The notes under the pieces are model-generated. The model saw only the letters and a program-made list of their open reading frames with translations, was not told where the DNA came from and searched no databases. A program made the position numbers and the translations under genes. 64,000 nucleotides of DNA from Cordilura impudica (Eukaryota; Arthropoda; Insecta; Diptera; Scathophagidae): positions 69,864,025 to 69,928,024 of the forward strand of contig OY821519.1 in NCBI GenBank assembly GCA_963682025.1, read 5' to 3'. The first letter of the stretch is position 1; each line of letters opens with the position of its first letter. Shown piece by piece: positions 10,620 through 22,344 of the stretch.

Positions 10620-11084
10620 GCAATACAAAATAATACGAACAATTTTGTCTTTTTCGCTTTTCGAAGTTTTTTCTTGCAAAGCAAGAACACTTTCGTATGT
10701 TTTGTTGTTACACATTAGAGACCGAGGTATTCAATGTAGATTTTGTTGTTATCTAACATATGATTCCGTTTAAAAAATAGTTTACAGCTGTGAATTAAAA
10801 AGCAATTGGAAAAATTAATGTAAGTCTTAAGTTTAAAATTTAATTAATTACTTTAAAAAATGAGCTACATGTATTCAGACGAGAAGTGGGAAAGTGATTT
10901 TTTTCACTTGCTTATTAACTATTCTGACTAATACAAAATATATCGAAAAGCATTTTAAGACATTGCATTTCAGACAAAATTTTTTCATTTTTTTCAGTGT
11001 ACATGTATTAAATAAAAATATGAAAAAACGATTTGCTTTCTTTATGTGTATTAGTGTTTGCACTTTCATAAGAAACTTGTGGGC
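10620..11084. other. No gene recognised
   Basis: AT-rich sequence. Overlapping short frames on both strands at 10875-11097 are low-complexity (Phe/Lys-rich) and look fortuitous. Confidence 0.3.
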
Positions 11085-11345
11085 ATCCCTGCATTAGAGT
11101 ATCGTCGGAATGCACTTGGTGTAACACTTTTCTATAGACATTGCCATCGCAAATATTCTGCTGAGATAAGTGAACCTATTTCAAGTGCCCATCCAGTTTT
11201 AGTCTATTACTCAATGGACCACACAACATATAGCAGAGAAAATTCGTCTATCAGTCGATCTAGCTATATCTGGAATTTACTTCCAAACCTATTCCATAAC
11301 CTATTTTCCTGAGATCAACATGACGCACTGTAGAGAGCATCCCCT
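11085..11345 (+). pseudogene. LINE reverse-transcriptase C-terminal fragment
   Basis: Codes for LEYRRNALGVTLFYRHCH, then AHPVLVYYSMDHTTYSRENS and IWNLLPNLF. This is the usual order (LExRRN...LxYRYY, HP..V, Y..SFF.R, WN.LP) at the C-terminus of a Jockey/CR1-type LINE ORF2. It ends with RERHPLCVG, similar to the RGHPLSAG at the end of the LINE at 43760-44399, so both probably belong to one family. Only the last 90 or so residues remain, as expected of a severely 5'-truncated copy. Confidence 0.65.
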
Positions 11346-12065
11346 GTGTGTTGGTTTATAGTAATAAAAAACTAAGGCATAGTTTTGAAGAAAGTATTTT
11401 CATCGAAAAAGTTTTAATTCAAATATATTTAATACTGTGACATATTTTCATAGCACAAGATTCAGACAAGAATATGCAGAATGGAAATATGAAACAAAAC
11501 GCGTTGTATGCATATATGCATTGTTTTTTCGAGTACCAGTTAAAAAAAGCAATAAACTTTAAGAGCTAAACTATTTTTTTGTTTGTTTGTTTTAATTTGG
11601 TATAAGAAAGGTGTCATTATCTACGTTTAGTACTTTTATGAAGTGTTAATGCTGAGCAATATCCACTACTAGTATATTTTGATATGTATGGAAAGAGGTA
11701 TTATTTATGAATTCTTGGAATTTCATAGAAGAAACTGGGATTGCTGTAAAAATACTATTGAGTTATTACCGAAAAAACAACAACAGCATAAACAACCACT
11801 AGGTTGGATAGACGATAAACGAACCACAAAACATACGCATGCCATTAACGTCGTCACCTATAAGCCGTTGTTGCATGAATACCCTGAGGAATGCGTGTAC
11901 TGATCGTAAAATAATTTCTTTATTAAACTACTTTTTTTTGATGCCCTACATACACACTATCCGACGACTGCACAACTTTGAAATGATCAAATAAAATATC
12001 GCCGATGGCTTACTTAAATATTTTTGCTATATATAGTATAGTGTATACAAACCTATAAATATATA
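11346..12065. other. No gene recognised
   Basis: A 74-codon ATG frame at 11679-11903 has no motif that I recognise. Otherwise AT-rich sequence with a short ATAT run next to the following Helitron-like element. Confidence 0.3.
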
Positions 12066-12440
12066 TCTATATTATTAATGGGCTAGGCGATTTCTTGTGA
12101 CCGATGTTTTGTTCTACCGTTTTATCCCGATTTTGACAGAACTTATATTATTTGAAAGGTATTTTTTTTAGCCGATTTGCAGGTTTACATATTTTTAATT
12201 TTTTTCCTTTATTTTGAGTAAATTGCATATAAAGTTGCTACTAACATGTACATAAAATTATATAATGCTATGTGTGTGTTTATTAAATTTGTTAATGTGT
12301 TTGTAATAAAAATGAGTTTGTTTTTTGGTTGATTTGTGAATTGGCTTTAATTTATTAGCATACCTTTAGGGTCTTTACTTACTGAAAAAATAGAATTACC
12401 TAGAATTTGCACCCGAATTTCTAGGGCTGGAATCTGCTAG
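12066..12440 (+). mobile_element. Helitron-like short element, copy H2 (full length)
   Basis: Starts A|TCTATATTATTAATGGGC and ends CTGGAATCTGCTAG|T. Helitrons insert between A and T, begin TC and end CTRR (here CTAG). Just before the end lies a variant of the CTCGAA-TTCGAG stem. The interior has ACATACATAAAATTATA and GTGTGTGTTTATTAAA, shared with copies H3, H4 and H8. Non-coding, so it would need Helitron Rep-helicase supplied from elsewhere. Confidence 0.75.
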
Positions 12441-12700
12441 TATCTATATAAATTTAAATGAATTGCTATATATAAATTTAAATGAATTGCTATTCATATG
12501 TAGATTATAGGCTCGCGAGCTATTCAATCGATTTACAGATTTTTTTTTAAATTGTTAGCTATGGTCTTTGGACGGATTAAGGCATAGTTTGCTTAGATTT
12601 TAATTAGTGGGCATGGAACATCCCATATAAGGTAAATATTTATCATCTAGAGAGTCTTGAAATTTTGTTAGAGGTCATAAGTTATAAATATTTCTTATCG
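12441..12700. repeat. 24-bp duplication and W-type fragment
   Basis: AATTTAAATGAATTGC recurs at 12451 and 12475, a 24-bp step. From about 12535 follows a diverged family W block (GTGGGCATGGAACATCCCAT). Confidence 0.5.
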
Positions 12701-12993
12701 TTGACCCAGCGTATATTATTTAAAAGGTATTTCTTTTTAGCTGTTCACCAAATTTTTAAATTTCTACCTTTATATTGAGTAAATTGCAGTTTAAGTTGCT
12801 ACTAACACATACATAAAATTATACATATGCTATGTGTGTGTTTATTAAATTTGTTAATGCGTTTGTCAATGAGTTTGTTATCTTCATTCACAATAATAAT
12901 AAACCAAAAAAGTGTTGGTTTATGAATTGGCTAAGTTGAGAAATAAAGTTGCCTAGAAATTGTACTCGAATTTCGAAAGGTGGAATCTGCTAG
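12701..12993 (+). mobile_element. Helitron-like short element, copy H3, 5'-truncated
   Basis: Begins inside the family consensus at TTGACCCAGCGTATATTATT and runs to a clean 3' end, GGTGGAATCTGCTAG|T at 12993. It contains the CAATAATAATAAACC block shared with H1. Confidence 0.7.
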
Positions 12994-13228
12994 TATTTAT
13001 AATTATGTCTAAAATACTAATGTGAGTTTCGCAATAATAAGGTCATTGTCATTCAATATTTTAATATATCTTCAGAACGGCGGGCTGTAAAGTAAGAGTA
13101 CTTTCTAGACAAACTGCGTATCTTGCGAAGAATGCAAACAATAAAAAACATTTTTTTCTAACGGTACATTTATTATCTGACAATTACAAAGTTATAAGCG
13201 CTTAACAATTGTAAGGTCATCAAGGTTT

Positions 13229-13720
13229 TTAAAAGAAAGCTGAAGAAATGTAAAAATTTATAAAAAAAAAATAATTGTAAACATCTGCAATTTGTTTCTT
13301 ACATACTTCCAACAGGGCTGTTAGTTGTGTTTGGTCAATTCTTTTCCATACTTTCTTTGCAGTGGTTACTATAGTTGCAGTTGATTTAAACTGCTCCATA
13401 AACTTTCTAAGAGATTGAGGTCTGGGGAGCATGCCGGCCACTTCAAAACAATTGTGTTTTTTTTTTTTAAACACGGTTTTGTTTCTCGTCTAACACGAAT
13501 TTCATATTTTTCCTCTCAAAATTAAATCAGACCTTTCTCGAGGAGTTGTATGTAGTCTGTGCTGTTCATCCGACAAGAATTTTTTGGAGTACCAAGAAAC
13601 CTTCAGTTATGTTTTGTGAAATGCAATGATTGCTTTCGGACATCAAGCCAATAACCTCGAAAAACAATCTGACTTATCTAAATTCCAGTTTTTTCGCCGG
13701 CAAATATAACCTAAAGTGGT
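13229..13720 (-). pseudogene. Tc1-like transposase C-terminal relic
   Basis: Minus-strand frames contain MNSTDYIQLLEKGLI, like the MN..YIE.L...L block of Tc1 transposases. After stops and a frame change comes VWKRIDQTQLTALLEVCKKQ, like the C-terminal EW..I.......LV.SM..R block. The catalytic block between them is mostly lost. No TIR was found. It may have been placed next to the following mariner relic by chance. Confidence 0.55.
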
Positions 13721-13754
13721 TTGATTCAATATAAACTAAGATTGCAAAGTAGAT

Positions 13755-14440
13755 GAAAATAAGACATACCCTTCCCCAATTGATGCACATAAGTACTATA
13801 ATAACGTTATTATATGTTTGAATAAAAGACTGAATAATTGTTATATTGCCTGAAATTTACAATTCATAATGGATTTTGAGCAATTTTCCATCACTTTTGC
13901 ACACATACCGGCTTGAACGTTGGCAATTTCATGTTCTATATTATTCTTGAACTCCTCTAACATTATTCGCTAGGCCAAAAACTTAATGTAACTTCATTAG
14001 TAGAAAATCAACGGCTTTCCATCGCATGAGCAAGTTGGCCATTTGAATGATATTACACTATTACCGAACTTTCTTTTTAATCCATTTATTATTTGACCAG
14101 CTGTACAACCATCTTGTTGGAATTACATATTCCTGATTTCTGGCCAAGAATAGTCTACCAACATCGCACTATAGCCAGCTCCATTGACCGTAACATGGCA
14201 ATCACAACTCCGGCATGAAATCCACACCACACAGTCTTTTTTTGTGGATTCAATGGAGTCTTTTCAAGCACATGTGGGTTTGTTGGTGTGTAAAACGATA
14301 TTTTTTAAGAGTGAGCTTCACCGCTGAATATGATATTTTGATGAGTAAGCGCTTTTAAAGTTGCAACCACCAATCCAGAATTTCGGTAGTAATATATAAT
14401 AATTTCAAAGCGTTGATCGTTCGTGAAATTCGCCATGATA
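13755..14440 (-). pseudogene. mariner-type transposase relic, internally deleted
   Basis: The minus strand opens with an ATG near 14434 (MANFTNDQRFEI). It then jumps to IIFSGEAHS, a changed form of the FSDEAHF first-Asp block, followed by NPHVLEKTPLNPQKKTVWCG, matching the ..PLHP.KVTVWCG motif of mariner-like transposases. Traces of the QQDG block, of a CD..P..Y block and of a C-terminal VMENFSKRI-like segment follow in different frames with many stops. The HTH region is mostly gone. The motif set is similar to that of the mariner at 37837, so the two may be cousins. Confidence 0.6.
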
Positions 14441-16944
14441 AATATTTAAACCTTGATTAACGTTTTCATATTGACAGATCATAAAAATTTATTCCCTCAT
14501 TTCACTGCCTCAAATTTTTTTTTCAATTGGAGTTGAAAGTGCTTGCAGTGATAATATGTAAATGTATTCCCTTTTTATGATTTACTCTCACACGTGTGTC
14601 GGCAGTGTAAGAAAAAGGCTTTTCAGTTGTGACACGAGCATTTCGGTTATGGTAGCTATATAATTCGGTTGCTACAATTAATTAATTAATTATTACGGCT
14701 GACGGCGAGTTCGGAATTTACAACAAATCTTATATTATATATACACACATAGCAAAGAAATCGCCAGTTGTCCCAAAGAAAACTGTATTTTTTATTGTAT
14801 CAACCTAAATTTAACAGCAATTTTTTGTTACGATAAAATTTTTACTGTCTATTAAGACAGCTAAATTTAAATCTTAATCGAAATTTGGATAATAACGGAA
14901 TCCAGTTGGCCTCAGTAAGTCTCTTTTCTGGGTGTATATATGGTATATGGAGATGTGCCAAGGATAAATTCTCAAGAAATGGCTAATTTCGAGTATGTAA
15001 TACTCAGGCTTCAAATGTTCACCAACCGAAGCCGAGTATCGACAATACATTACTCAAATTCATAAACCCAACTGCGATAGCAGTAAAAAATGGATTTAAT
15101 AGTTTTATGATTAATTAAGTCATTACTTCGATCTGCCCATATTTCAATTTCGCTGCATCAAACGCTTTACTGGCGTTAACGATGACAACAATAAAAATAA
15201 CAACGGAATTACCGTTAGAAATATTAAGTGTTTATTTTATATATAACTATCATCAAAGATGGTGTAAAGTTTATTTACATATAGAGTACGGTATCAATTG
15301 GTCGTCAGTGACTGCTTTCCAATGTTTACTTGCTTTTTTTGGGTTTTATTGTACTTTTTTTCTGTTTAAATTTTATATATTTTTTAATGTTTTTATTATC
15401 ATGCGTACGAGATAAGCATAAGTACAAGTACCAAGGCAAACACTTGATATGAATCCATACACAAATGTGTACACAATTGCGTCTTTGAACGTATACGTGT
15501 GTGCTCGCTCATATACACATATACTATATACAGTATGTTCTTAAAGTTTTTGGAATTAGTTTAATAAAGTCGAATTTTTAAGCTTTATTGAAAATTGTGT
15601 AGATTTTTCTCATACTAGCGTATGACTAACCCATTTCGCTCCGCTGTTCGGTTTTTAGAACAATAAAAATCACTTTTTTTCAAAATATTATTAATGTATG
15701 AAAAAGGTAGAATTTTACGTAAATTTTGATACGAATGTTAAGTCTCATCTATCACCAACTAAAAAAAATATCAACCCCCTCTCCCCCGACGCTAGGGGCA
15801 CATTTCTGCAACCCTTATTTTTAGACACTTTTTGCATTAATTTTAAATAATAATAAAATAAATATAAATAAAAGGATAATCGTAAGGAATTATTGCCAAT
15901 ATATGTTCCTATTTTATAAAAAAATTTTTTTAACATGTGTTGACAACACATATCGCACCTGTACCTCTAAAGTGAGTCAATTCAAAATTTACAACTTTTC
16001 AGTAGAGGCAAACAAACCCTTTTTTATATTTACTATAAAATTTAAAAACAGTTGTTTCATTGTAAAGAATTGCGAATAATAAGTATTCAATAGTAGTTGT
16101 ATTTGTGATTTTTTCAGTGATCATCAAAAATAACAATTTTTTGGGTGCAATTTAAAATATATCTTTTTAGTGGATTCTGAGGAACCTACTCTCATAACAC
16201 AAAGAGAGTAACAACAGTTTTTTTTTTTTTTTTTTTTGTGAAAGATTAGAAAAATCGATGAAATATTTTCACACTGGATAGATATGACCAATGCGTTTCG
16301 TTTTCTTGCAAAAAGTGAAAATTGAAAAATTTTGAGTACAGATGTGATATGTGTAAACTTGATTGTTCGAAATTTCGAACGAGTAAACTTGACTGACATA
16401 TCTCATTCTTTTTGTTGTATTTGACACGCGGAATTTGTGAAAAGATGCTTCTACATTATATTCTTGTTTTATTGATCAGATTTTTAAATACAGCGGGTCC
16501 TAATCCTAGTCCTAATTGAAAAAATCCTTTATCCAAAAAATCAAAATAAAATTGAATCTCGTAAATTGAATCTCAAAAAAATCGTACCTCATATAACAGA
16601 ACTCCAAAATAAATAATTAGAAAAAATTATTTTAGACTGAATAACATTGTAGTCGTCTTAGCGATAGGCAGTTAAATTCATTTTAGTTGTTATTTAAATT
16701 TTATAAAAAACAAAAACTTAATATTTTTTAAAATTCGTGAAGATATTTTTATTTGCACTATACAGGGTAGCTGAAAAATAATTATACATTTATTATTAAA
16801 TTATATATTCTTTTGATGTTAAAAAAAATAAATATTTGATATCTTTTTAATTAATAGCTTTCTGACAAGTTCAGCAATGCCAGGACTTAACGCATTTTAA
16901 CTACCTTAAAAACGATTTTTTTCCTTTTGCGCTTCTGAGTCGAT
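14441..16944. other. Long AT-rich stretch without recognised genes
   Basis: About 2.5 kb with no supported coding region. It holds an (ATTA)n-like run near 14680, a T-tract of about 18 at 16220 and scattered short frames. One 77-codon frame (15182-15415, plus) is hydrophobic and unsupported. Confidence 0.35.
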
Positions 16945-17041
16945 CGGTATAATAAAAGATGGGTCTAGGTCAAATATTTTGGTAGTTAATAACATCAGAC
17001 ACACATCTGACTACATAGTGGTATAGGGTTTAAAAATGGTA
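16945..17041 (+). mobile_element. INE-1-like repeat (family Z), 3' fragment
   Basis: Shares GTCGATCGGTATAATAAAAG, GGTCTAGGTCAAATATTTT and the end CATAGTGGTATAGGGT with the longer Z copies. Truncated on the 5' side. Confidence 0.6.
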
Positions 17042-17243
17042 AACAAATAACAAAGTTCAAGAAGCCATAATTTTGTTTTTCGCACCAACTTGACCAAAGT
17101 CCTTGGCAATTTTGTTTTCCTAAGGGTCTTCTTTCATACTGTGTTCTAGTAAATGAATCTACATTCGGTGAGCCAAAATTTGTTTTACAGTGTAATTGCT
17201 TCTCTTGTTCGCCAGTAAGACTAAATTTATATAATAGTATATA
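17042..17243. other. No gene recognised
   Basis: Short spacer between a Z fragment and copy H4, with no coding or repeat signal I can name. Confidence 0.3.
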
Positions 17244-17608
17244 CTAGCAGATTCCAGCGCTAGAAATTCGAGTGCAACTTCTAGGCAGCTTTATTTTTCA
17301 ACTTGGCTAATTCACAAAACTACACTTTTATGGTTTATTATTAATGTGAATGAAGATGACAAAATCATGAACAAACACATTAAAAAATTTAATAAAACAC
17401 ACATAGCATATGTATTATTTTATGTATGTGTTAGTAGCAACTTTAAATAAAATTTACTCAAAATATAGAAAAAAATTAAAAAATCTGTAGATCTGCAAAA
17501 CGGCTAAGAAGAAATACCTTTCAAATAATATACGTTTGGTCAAAATCGGGATAAAACGGTAGAAAAAACATCGTCACAAGAAATCCCCTAGCCTATTAAT
17601 ATTACAGA
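17244..17608 (-). mobile_element. Helitron-like short element, copy H4 (full length)
   Basis: Minus orientation: the 5' end A|TCTGTAATATTAATAGGC is at 17608 and the 3' end GGAATCTGCTAG|T at 17244. It has the same inner blocks as H2 (TATACGTTTGGTCAAAATCG-type segment, ACATACATAAAATAATACA). A|T target context is kept on both sides. Confidence 0.75.
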
Positions 17609-17619
17609 TAAGCTGATTA

Positions 17620-18245
17620 ACAAAGATTTAGATATGTCAAGAAAAATTCCGAGCAACAACTTTTCTATAGAAAGAGCCATTGAAGCAATTATGGAAAGCT
17701 TGAGTTGGAAACTCATTTTAACGTTTTTAAAGAAAAATCGTTTTGAAACGACGCTGTTAAAGAATATGTACAATGTCTCAATTTTATGAGACGATATAAA
17801 AATGAATCTGCCATTCGAAGCCCAAAATGTGGATCAAGTTCTGAAAAGGTCAACTTTGACAATAATATTGAAGAATACGACAAACAATTGAATTCACAAA
17901 ATCTCTTATTTGCGAGCTAAGAGTTAAATTATCATCTTGTTTTAAATTTTTCCAAAAAATTTTAAAAATTTTATAAAACAACTTGTAAAACATAAAAAAG
18001 AAGTCGACCGTTATCTCGACAATTTAGAACTGCATACATTTATTTTTCTGGATTGAAGTACATAATTTCAAAAACTCAGTCTATGAATTCCGGTTTTTTA
18101 AGTTTATCAATTTTCGTAGGAGATATATTGACTTTTCAGTACTCAAACACTGAAGTTGAAAGAGCGTTTAGAGCAAACATTTTCTTTTTAACGAAATAAG
18201 GAGTAGAATAAATTAAAATGTGGCCCAATTATAAAATTCCATCTA
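17620..18245 (+). pseudogene. hAT-like transposase relic
   Basis: The end of this stretch codes for ILTFQYSNTEVERAFRANIF, which fits the hAT C-terminal dimerisation motif (SNAEVERVFS.M). An upstream segment, translated with several stops, includes a cysteine-containing part and Lys/Asn-rich sequence. Inverted repeats are not visible, and the Helitron-like H4 abuts the left side. It is more diverged from a typical hAT than would allow a family name. Confidence 0.5.
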
Positions 18246-18439
18246 ATGTTTCTATTAAAATTAATTCCCTTCAAGCAAAAAAAAAAATGTTTATATTGAA
18301 AAATACTACGTCCAAAAATTAATGACCTACCTTACTAAGTTACGAATTTTGAAGTCTAGCTTTAACAGTTCCTGAAATATGGCGGCGCTCAGTGGGGACT
18401 TTTGTATGGAGGTGAGGAAAAAACGTTTTTTTGAGAAAA

Positions 18440-18790
18440 TATAACAGTTTAATGACTGAAACTATGTCTATGTACATATTAAACTAATTTGAAGAGTCGG
18501 GGCAAAAATGGGCGGGATCGGACCAATGGGCGTGGCACCCACCATACAAAGTAAATATTTCATATCGTATAACTGGAGTACTATAATTGAAAAAATCTTG
18601 GAACTTTGTCCGACTTCATGAGTTATTAATGTGAGTAATTGCCCAAAAATGGGTAATAGGCGTGGCACCCCAATACAAAGCAAATATTTAATGCCATATA
18701 TATGTAGTATTTTAGTATTAAAAGGCTTAAGACTTTGTGCTAGTTCATGAGTTATTAACGTGAGTAGTTGCCCATATCATATATATTATC
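18440..18790 (+). repeat. Family W diverged tandem repeats
   Basis: Two to three blocks with GGGCGTGGCACCC and AATGTGAGTAATTGCCC-type motifs, spaced about 130-140 bp, similar to 8040-8640. Confidence 0.6.
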
Positions 18791-19757
18791 ATATATAACA
18801 TCATATAAATGTTATACGTGGACCCAACAACTACCTTCAATATGTTGCGTCAATCCGAGCAGTTCAATAAAAAAAATCTTAATAGCGTTTCGTTAGAAAT
18901 GCAACTAAGTGAAAAGGGGCACCTAGGGGCACTTGGAATTGATTTGAAATGTGAAAGCAGTTATGAGACTATGTATTGGTAGTAGTTTCCAACTGTAGGC
19001 AAATGTAGCTAAAATTGAAGGTCTAAGAGTTTGGCGAAATATGGTTATTTTAATCCCTGTTCGCAAAAATAGCTTGAAACAGAAAATTAAAGTCTCTGCA
19101 ATTTTTAGTTCTTCAACCTTAGCATACTGAAAGATCATATTCCAAATAAAAAATAAAAAAAGAGAGACATCAGCTGGAGCAATAAAATAATATTCGCCGT
19201 GAAATTCTTAGGTTTAATTTCAGTCAGTTCAATAAAACATACAAGTAATGAGTTTGAAACGCCATAAAAAAAACTGGTAGTCAGATCTAATTCTTTTTGA
19301 TTTGATTGTAGCAGTTATTCGAAAATTAAAAATACGATTGCATATTGTATTAGCAGTATGTTGACAATATGACTTTTTTCCCTCAAAATCTCCATAGTGC
19401 GGCGCGTAAAGTGAAAACCTTATTAAAGAAACTTAATGAAATGGTTTAGAATATTAGCGTTTATCTACAAATCTTGTTGAGCCATAACTCTAAATAATGT
19501 GTTAATTAGAAGGTATTGAGACATCCTTTACAATGACGTGTGCCTAAATTTGATTGGCGAAAGGCCAAATATTATCACTACATAATCAAAATTTTGCGAT
19601 GTAATATCTTCAAAACTTATATGTAGCTATAAAATTTTTGTTAGAAAATATATGTATGTTGTTGCTTATTGTGTTTATACTGATGGTAAATGCGATGAGT
19701 AAGTTTTTATTTGTTCGTGAGACATAAATAAAGCAGTAAAATTAGACGAATTTATAT
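18791..19757. other. No gene recognised
   Basis: AT-rich sequence with no supported gene. A diverged transposase remnant near 18840-19200 is possible but I could not find a diagnostic motif. Confidence 0.3.
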
Positions 19758-20500
19758 AACCTATACCACTATGTTACTTATGGTATAATGACTTTGTGCT
19801 GATGTTTATAGCTACCAAAAATATTTAACCTAGACCCATCTTTCATTATACCGATCGACTCAAAATCACTTTCTGAATCGATTCAACGATGTCCGTCCTT
19901 CCGTGTGTTCATGTAAACATTTTAATCAAACTACAGGTCGCGAATACAAATATATTTTGATAAAAGTTAGTACATAGGATGAACGCTGTTGAAATTGGTG
20001 CAAATCGGTCCATGTTCAGACCTAGTCCCCATATAAATGACCCCATGGGATCGACTTAAATTGCCATAGTATCCAAATTATCATATAGATCTAGGTCAAA
20101 TCGCGTTTGTGTATGTTTATTACATCCATATATCAGTAGGCCAAAAATAAACCCTATAGGACAAATCTCAGTCATAGCCCCCATGTGCAGCTTGTCCCCG
20201 ATCTTCACTTAAATTTATTAAAAAACAAAAATATTGCACAGATTTTCCTAAAATTTGGTTTGTATATGTTTTTGTAAAAAATAAGTGACCTTACCAAATA
20301 TGGTCAGGATCGGTCCATTTTTCCGCCTAGTCCCCATATAAATATAGCGTCGGATATGAACTTTTTTACATCCGAAGGCAAACAAATTAATAACAATATC
20401 GCTCAAATTTGGTTTATGCTCATTTTATATATCTAATTAGTTGGACCAAAGACCTCTAAACGCATGGTATAGCGTATCATATAGTCAGCCTGTTTTTATT
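19758..20500 (-). mobile_element. INE-1-like interspersed repeat (family Z)
   Basis: Nearly full-length in minus orientation. From the 3' end it has a CCTATACCACTATGT end, a TTGACCTAGACCCATCTT-like block, a GTCCGTCC remnant, repeated CCCCATATAAAT blocks and GGTCAGGATCGGTCCATTT. It ends near 20500 in a degraded form of the 5' hairpin. The architecture resembles INE-1/DINE-1-type non-autonomous elements of flies. Non-coding. Confidence 0.65.
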
Positions 20501-21639
20501 TTTTGGTTTAAAAAAAAAAGTTCGAATAAAACTTCAATAATTATATTTCTTATAAATGAATGTTTTGGCGTAAGTTTTGTTTAAAAAAAAAATTAAATAA
20601 AAATTACAAATTTACATCTTTTGTAGCAAATGTAACACTTTATTTGCAACGCAAAAATCAATACAAACTCATTCAATAAATTTTGAAAAAGTGAAGGAAA
20701 GTCTATGATCAATAACAATAAAAAAAAATAATAATAATATCACTTTTAGATACATGCTTTCATTAAATAAAGGTAACATGAATATGACCTTTGACATTTT
20801 CCGAAAAAAAAGAATAAATCCATTTTTCATATTAAATGCAATTTAAATACCTTCGACACGACACCTCAATTGAGGCTGTAGGCAATCGTTACAAAACAAA
20901 ATATATATCTGATGTATTTCCGGAACTTCAAAACCAATCGGTACAATATTTGAATATATCATTGTAAAGCAAGTTACAAACAACATTGTTAGCAATTTTT
21001 TATGAATTCTGAGGGGGTTCGGCCGACCCGATCGTTACTTATAAAGAGAAATGCACATACAGTGCGTCAAAAAAGATCTACGAAAACAGGGATCGAATCG
21101 TCGCATTCGTTATCGAAATTTTGCGATCGAAATTATTTTTTCATTTTCCAAAATAAAATACTAAGAGTAATTTTTTTTGTCACAGCTAACGAGTTGTGGT
21201 CCATAGTTAATAGTAAAAGTGAAACGAGGTCTGGCGATTACCCATCTTCTTTAAATAATAAACCAAAATATGGAATTTCGATTGATTTTACTCGATACCG
21301 AATACGACGCACAATGTGACTTTTGTCACTTTTAGGATGCCAAAAGTCGTAACAGTCAAATAAAAGTAAATGTGGCAATGAAATTTAGCAATAATAATGA
21401 TGAGATCGATATAGAATTGGACACAAAAAATGGGCGTGGTCCGCCCACTTTTTTTGGCCACCCCCCATATAAGGTGTACCATAATTTCTAATTTTAATAG
21501 CACTTATTGGGGCGGAAAGAAATAAAAATAATTTTAATTTCACTAAATTTTTAGATACACACAAATGCCTTCAATTAGTAGTTGTTTTGAGATGATTAAT
21601 CTACATTTTCGAAAACAAATTTAAATTTCATATTAAAAA
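20501..21639. other. No gene recognised
   Basis: AT-rich sequence. A 105-codon frame (21002-21319, plus) reads from an ATG but has no motif that I recognise. A GGGCGTGGTCCGCCCAC palindrome (a family W relative) lies near 21432. Confidence 0.35.
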
Positions 21640-22195
21640 AAAGCAACCTGGAAATAAAAATAATTACTCCGAGTCAATATCGTTTTCATATTGCGGTACG
21701 GATAATAAGCCAATAACTTCTTTTGGTAATGCTCGTCGCTTTGTCTTAGTCGCTTTCCGACAGCTGCATATAAAGGGGTCTGACGATATGAGTAATCTGT
21801 GCAACAAATCCAAATTACTTTCAATTCTAAATGTTTTTCGGGTATAGAGTTCTCGATAATTTCTTGCATCTTTGTTTCTGGACTCTTGAGCCTATTCAGA
21901 AAGTTGACCAATAGGAATAATGGAAGACGATATTATATCCTTTCCATGAACAAGAATTTTATGCACACTCACTGGCATATTGTACCATGCATATTCTGAT
22001 AAGTACAGTTCTCTGGTTTCTGTGACAAAGCGGTCAAAAGCTACAGAATTAATTTGAAATCCACAACCTATGCACGAAAGTATTCTGTGAAACCTTTTCA
22101 ACAGATTTATATTTATTCCTGTTATGTCGGACGTTATTTCAGGATCTCCAAAAAATCTTCTCGCCGTGTTACCATAATATTTTACATCAGTTTAG
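21640..22195 (-). pseudogene. TE-encoded protein, C-terminal part, frameshifted
   Basis: Minus-strand reading begins with GNTARRFF and continues LLKRFHRILSCIGCGFQINS, then ELYLSEYAWYNMPVSVHKIL, VHGKDI and PIGQLSE. This is the order seen in a widespread insect TE-associated protein family (GNTARRFF...RF..IL..I..G..., W..MP.SVHKILIHG, LPIGQLSEEA). After PIGQLSE the frame shifts and the rest decays. I recognise the family's appearance but not an established name, and the N-terminal part is absent. A 20-bp duplication (22176-22195 and 22196-22215) sits at its upstream end. Confidence 0.55.
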
Positions 22196-22344
22196 AATAT
22201 TTTACATCAGTTTAGAAATATAGATAGCATAGATTTGATAGTAATCAAAACTGCTAAGAAAGATAAGTATATTGCCAGCAACGTGGAACGAAGATTTTGA
22301 AGTAACGAGAAGTTTTTTTTAATAAAGGTTTAGAAAGCCTTGTT

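Noticed and set aside
10875..11097. Overlapping 64- and 67-codon frames on both strands
   Set aside because: Low-complexity Phe/Lys-rich translations in AT-rich sequence, with no motif and mutual overlap.
15182..15415. Hydrophobic 77-codon frame that could be a membrane protein
   Set aside because: Composed of Phe/Tyr/Ile from T-rich codons, without flanking signals or recognised motif.
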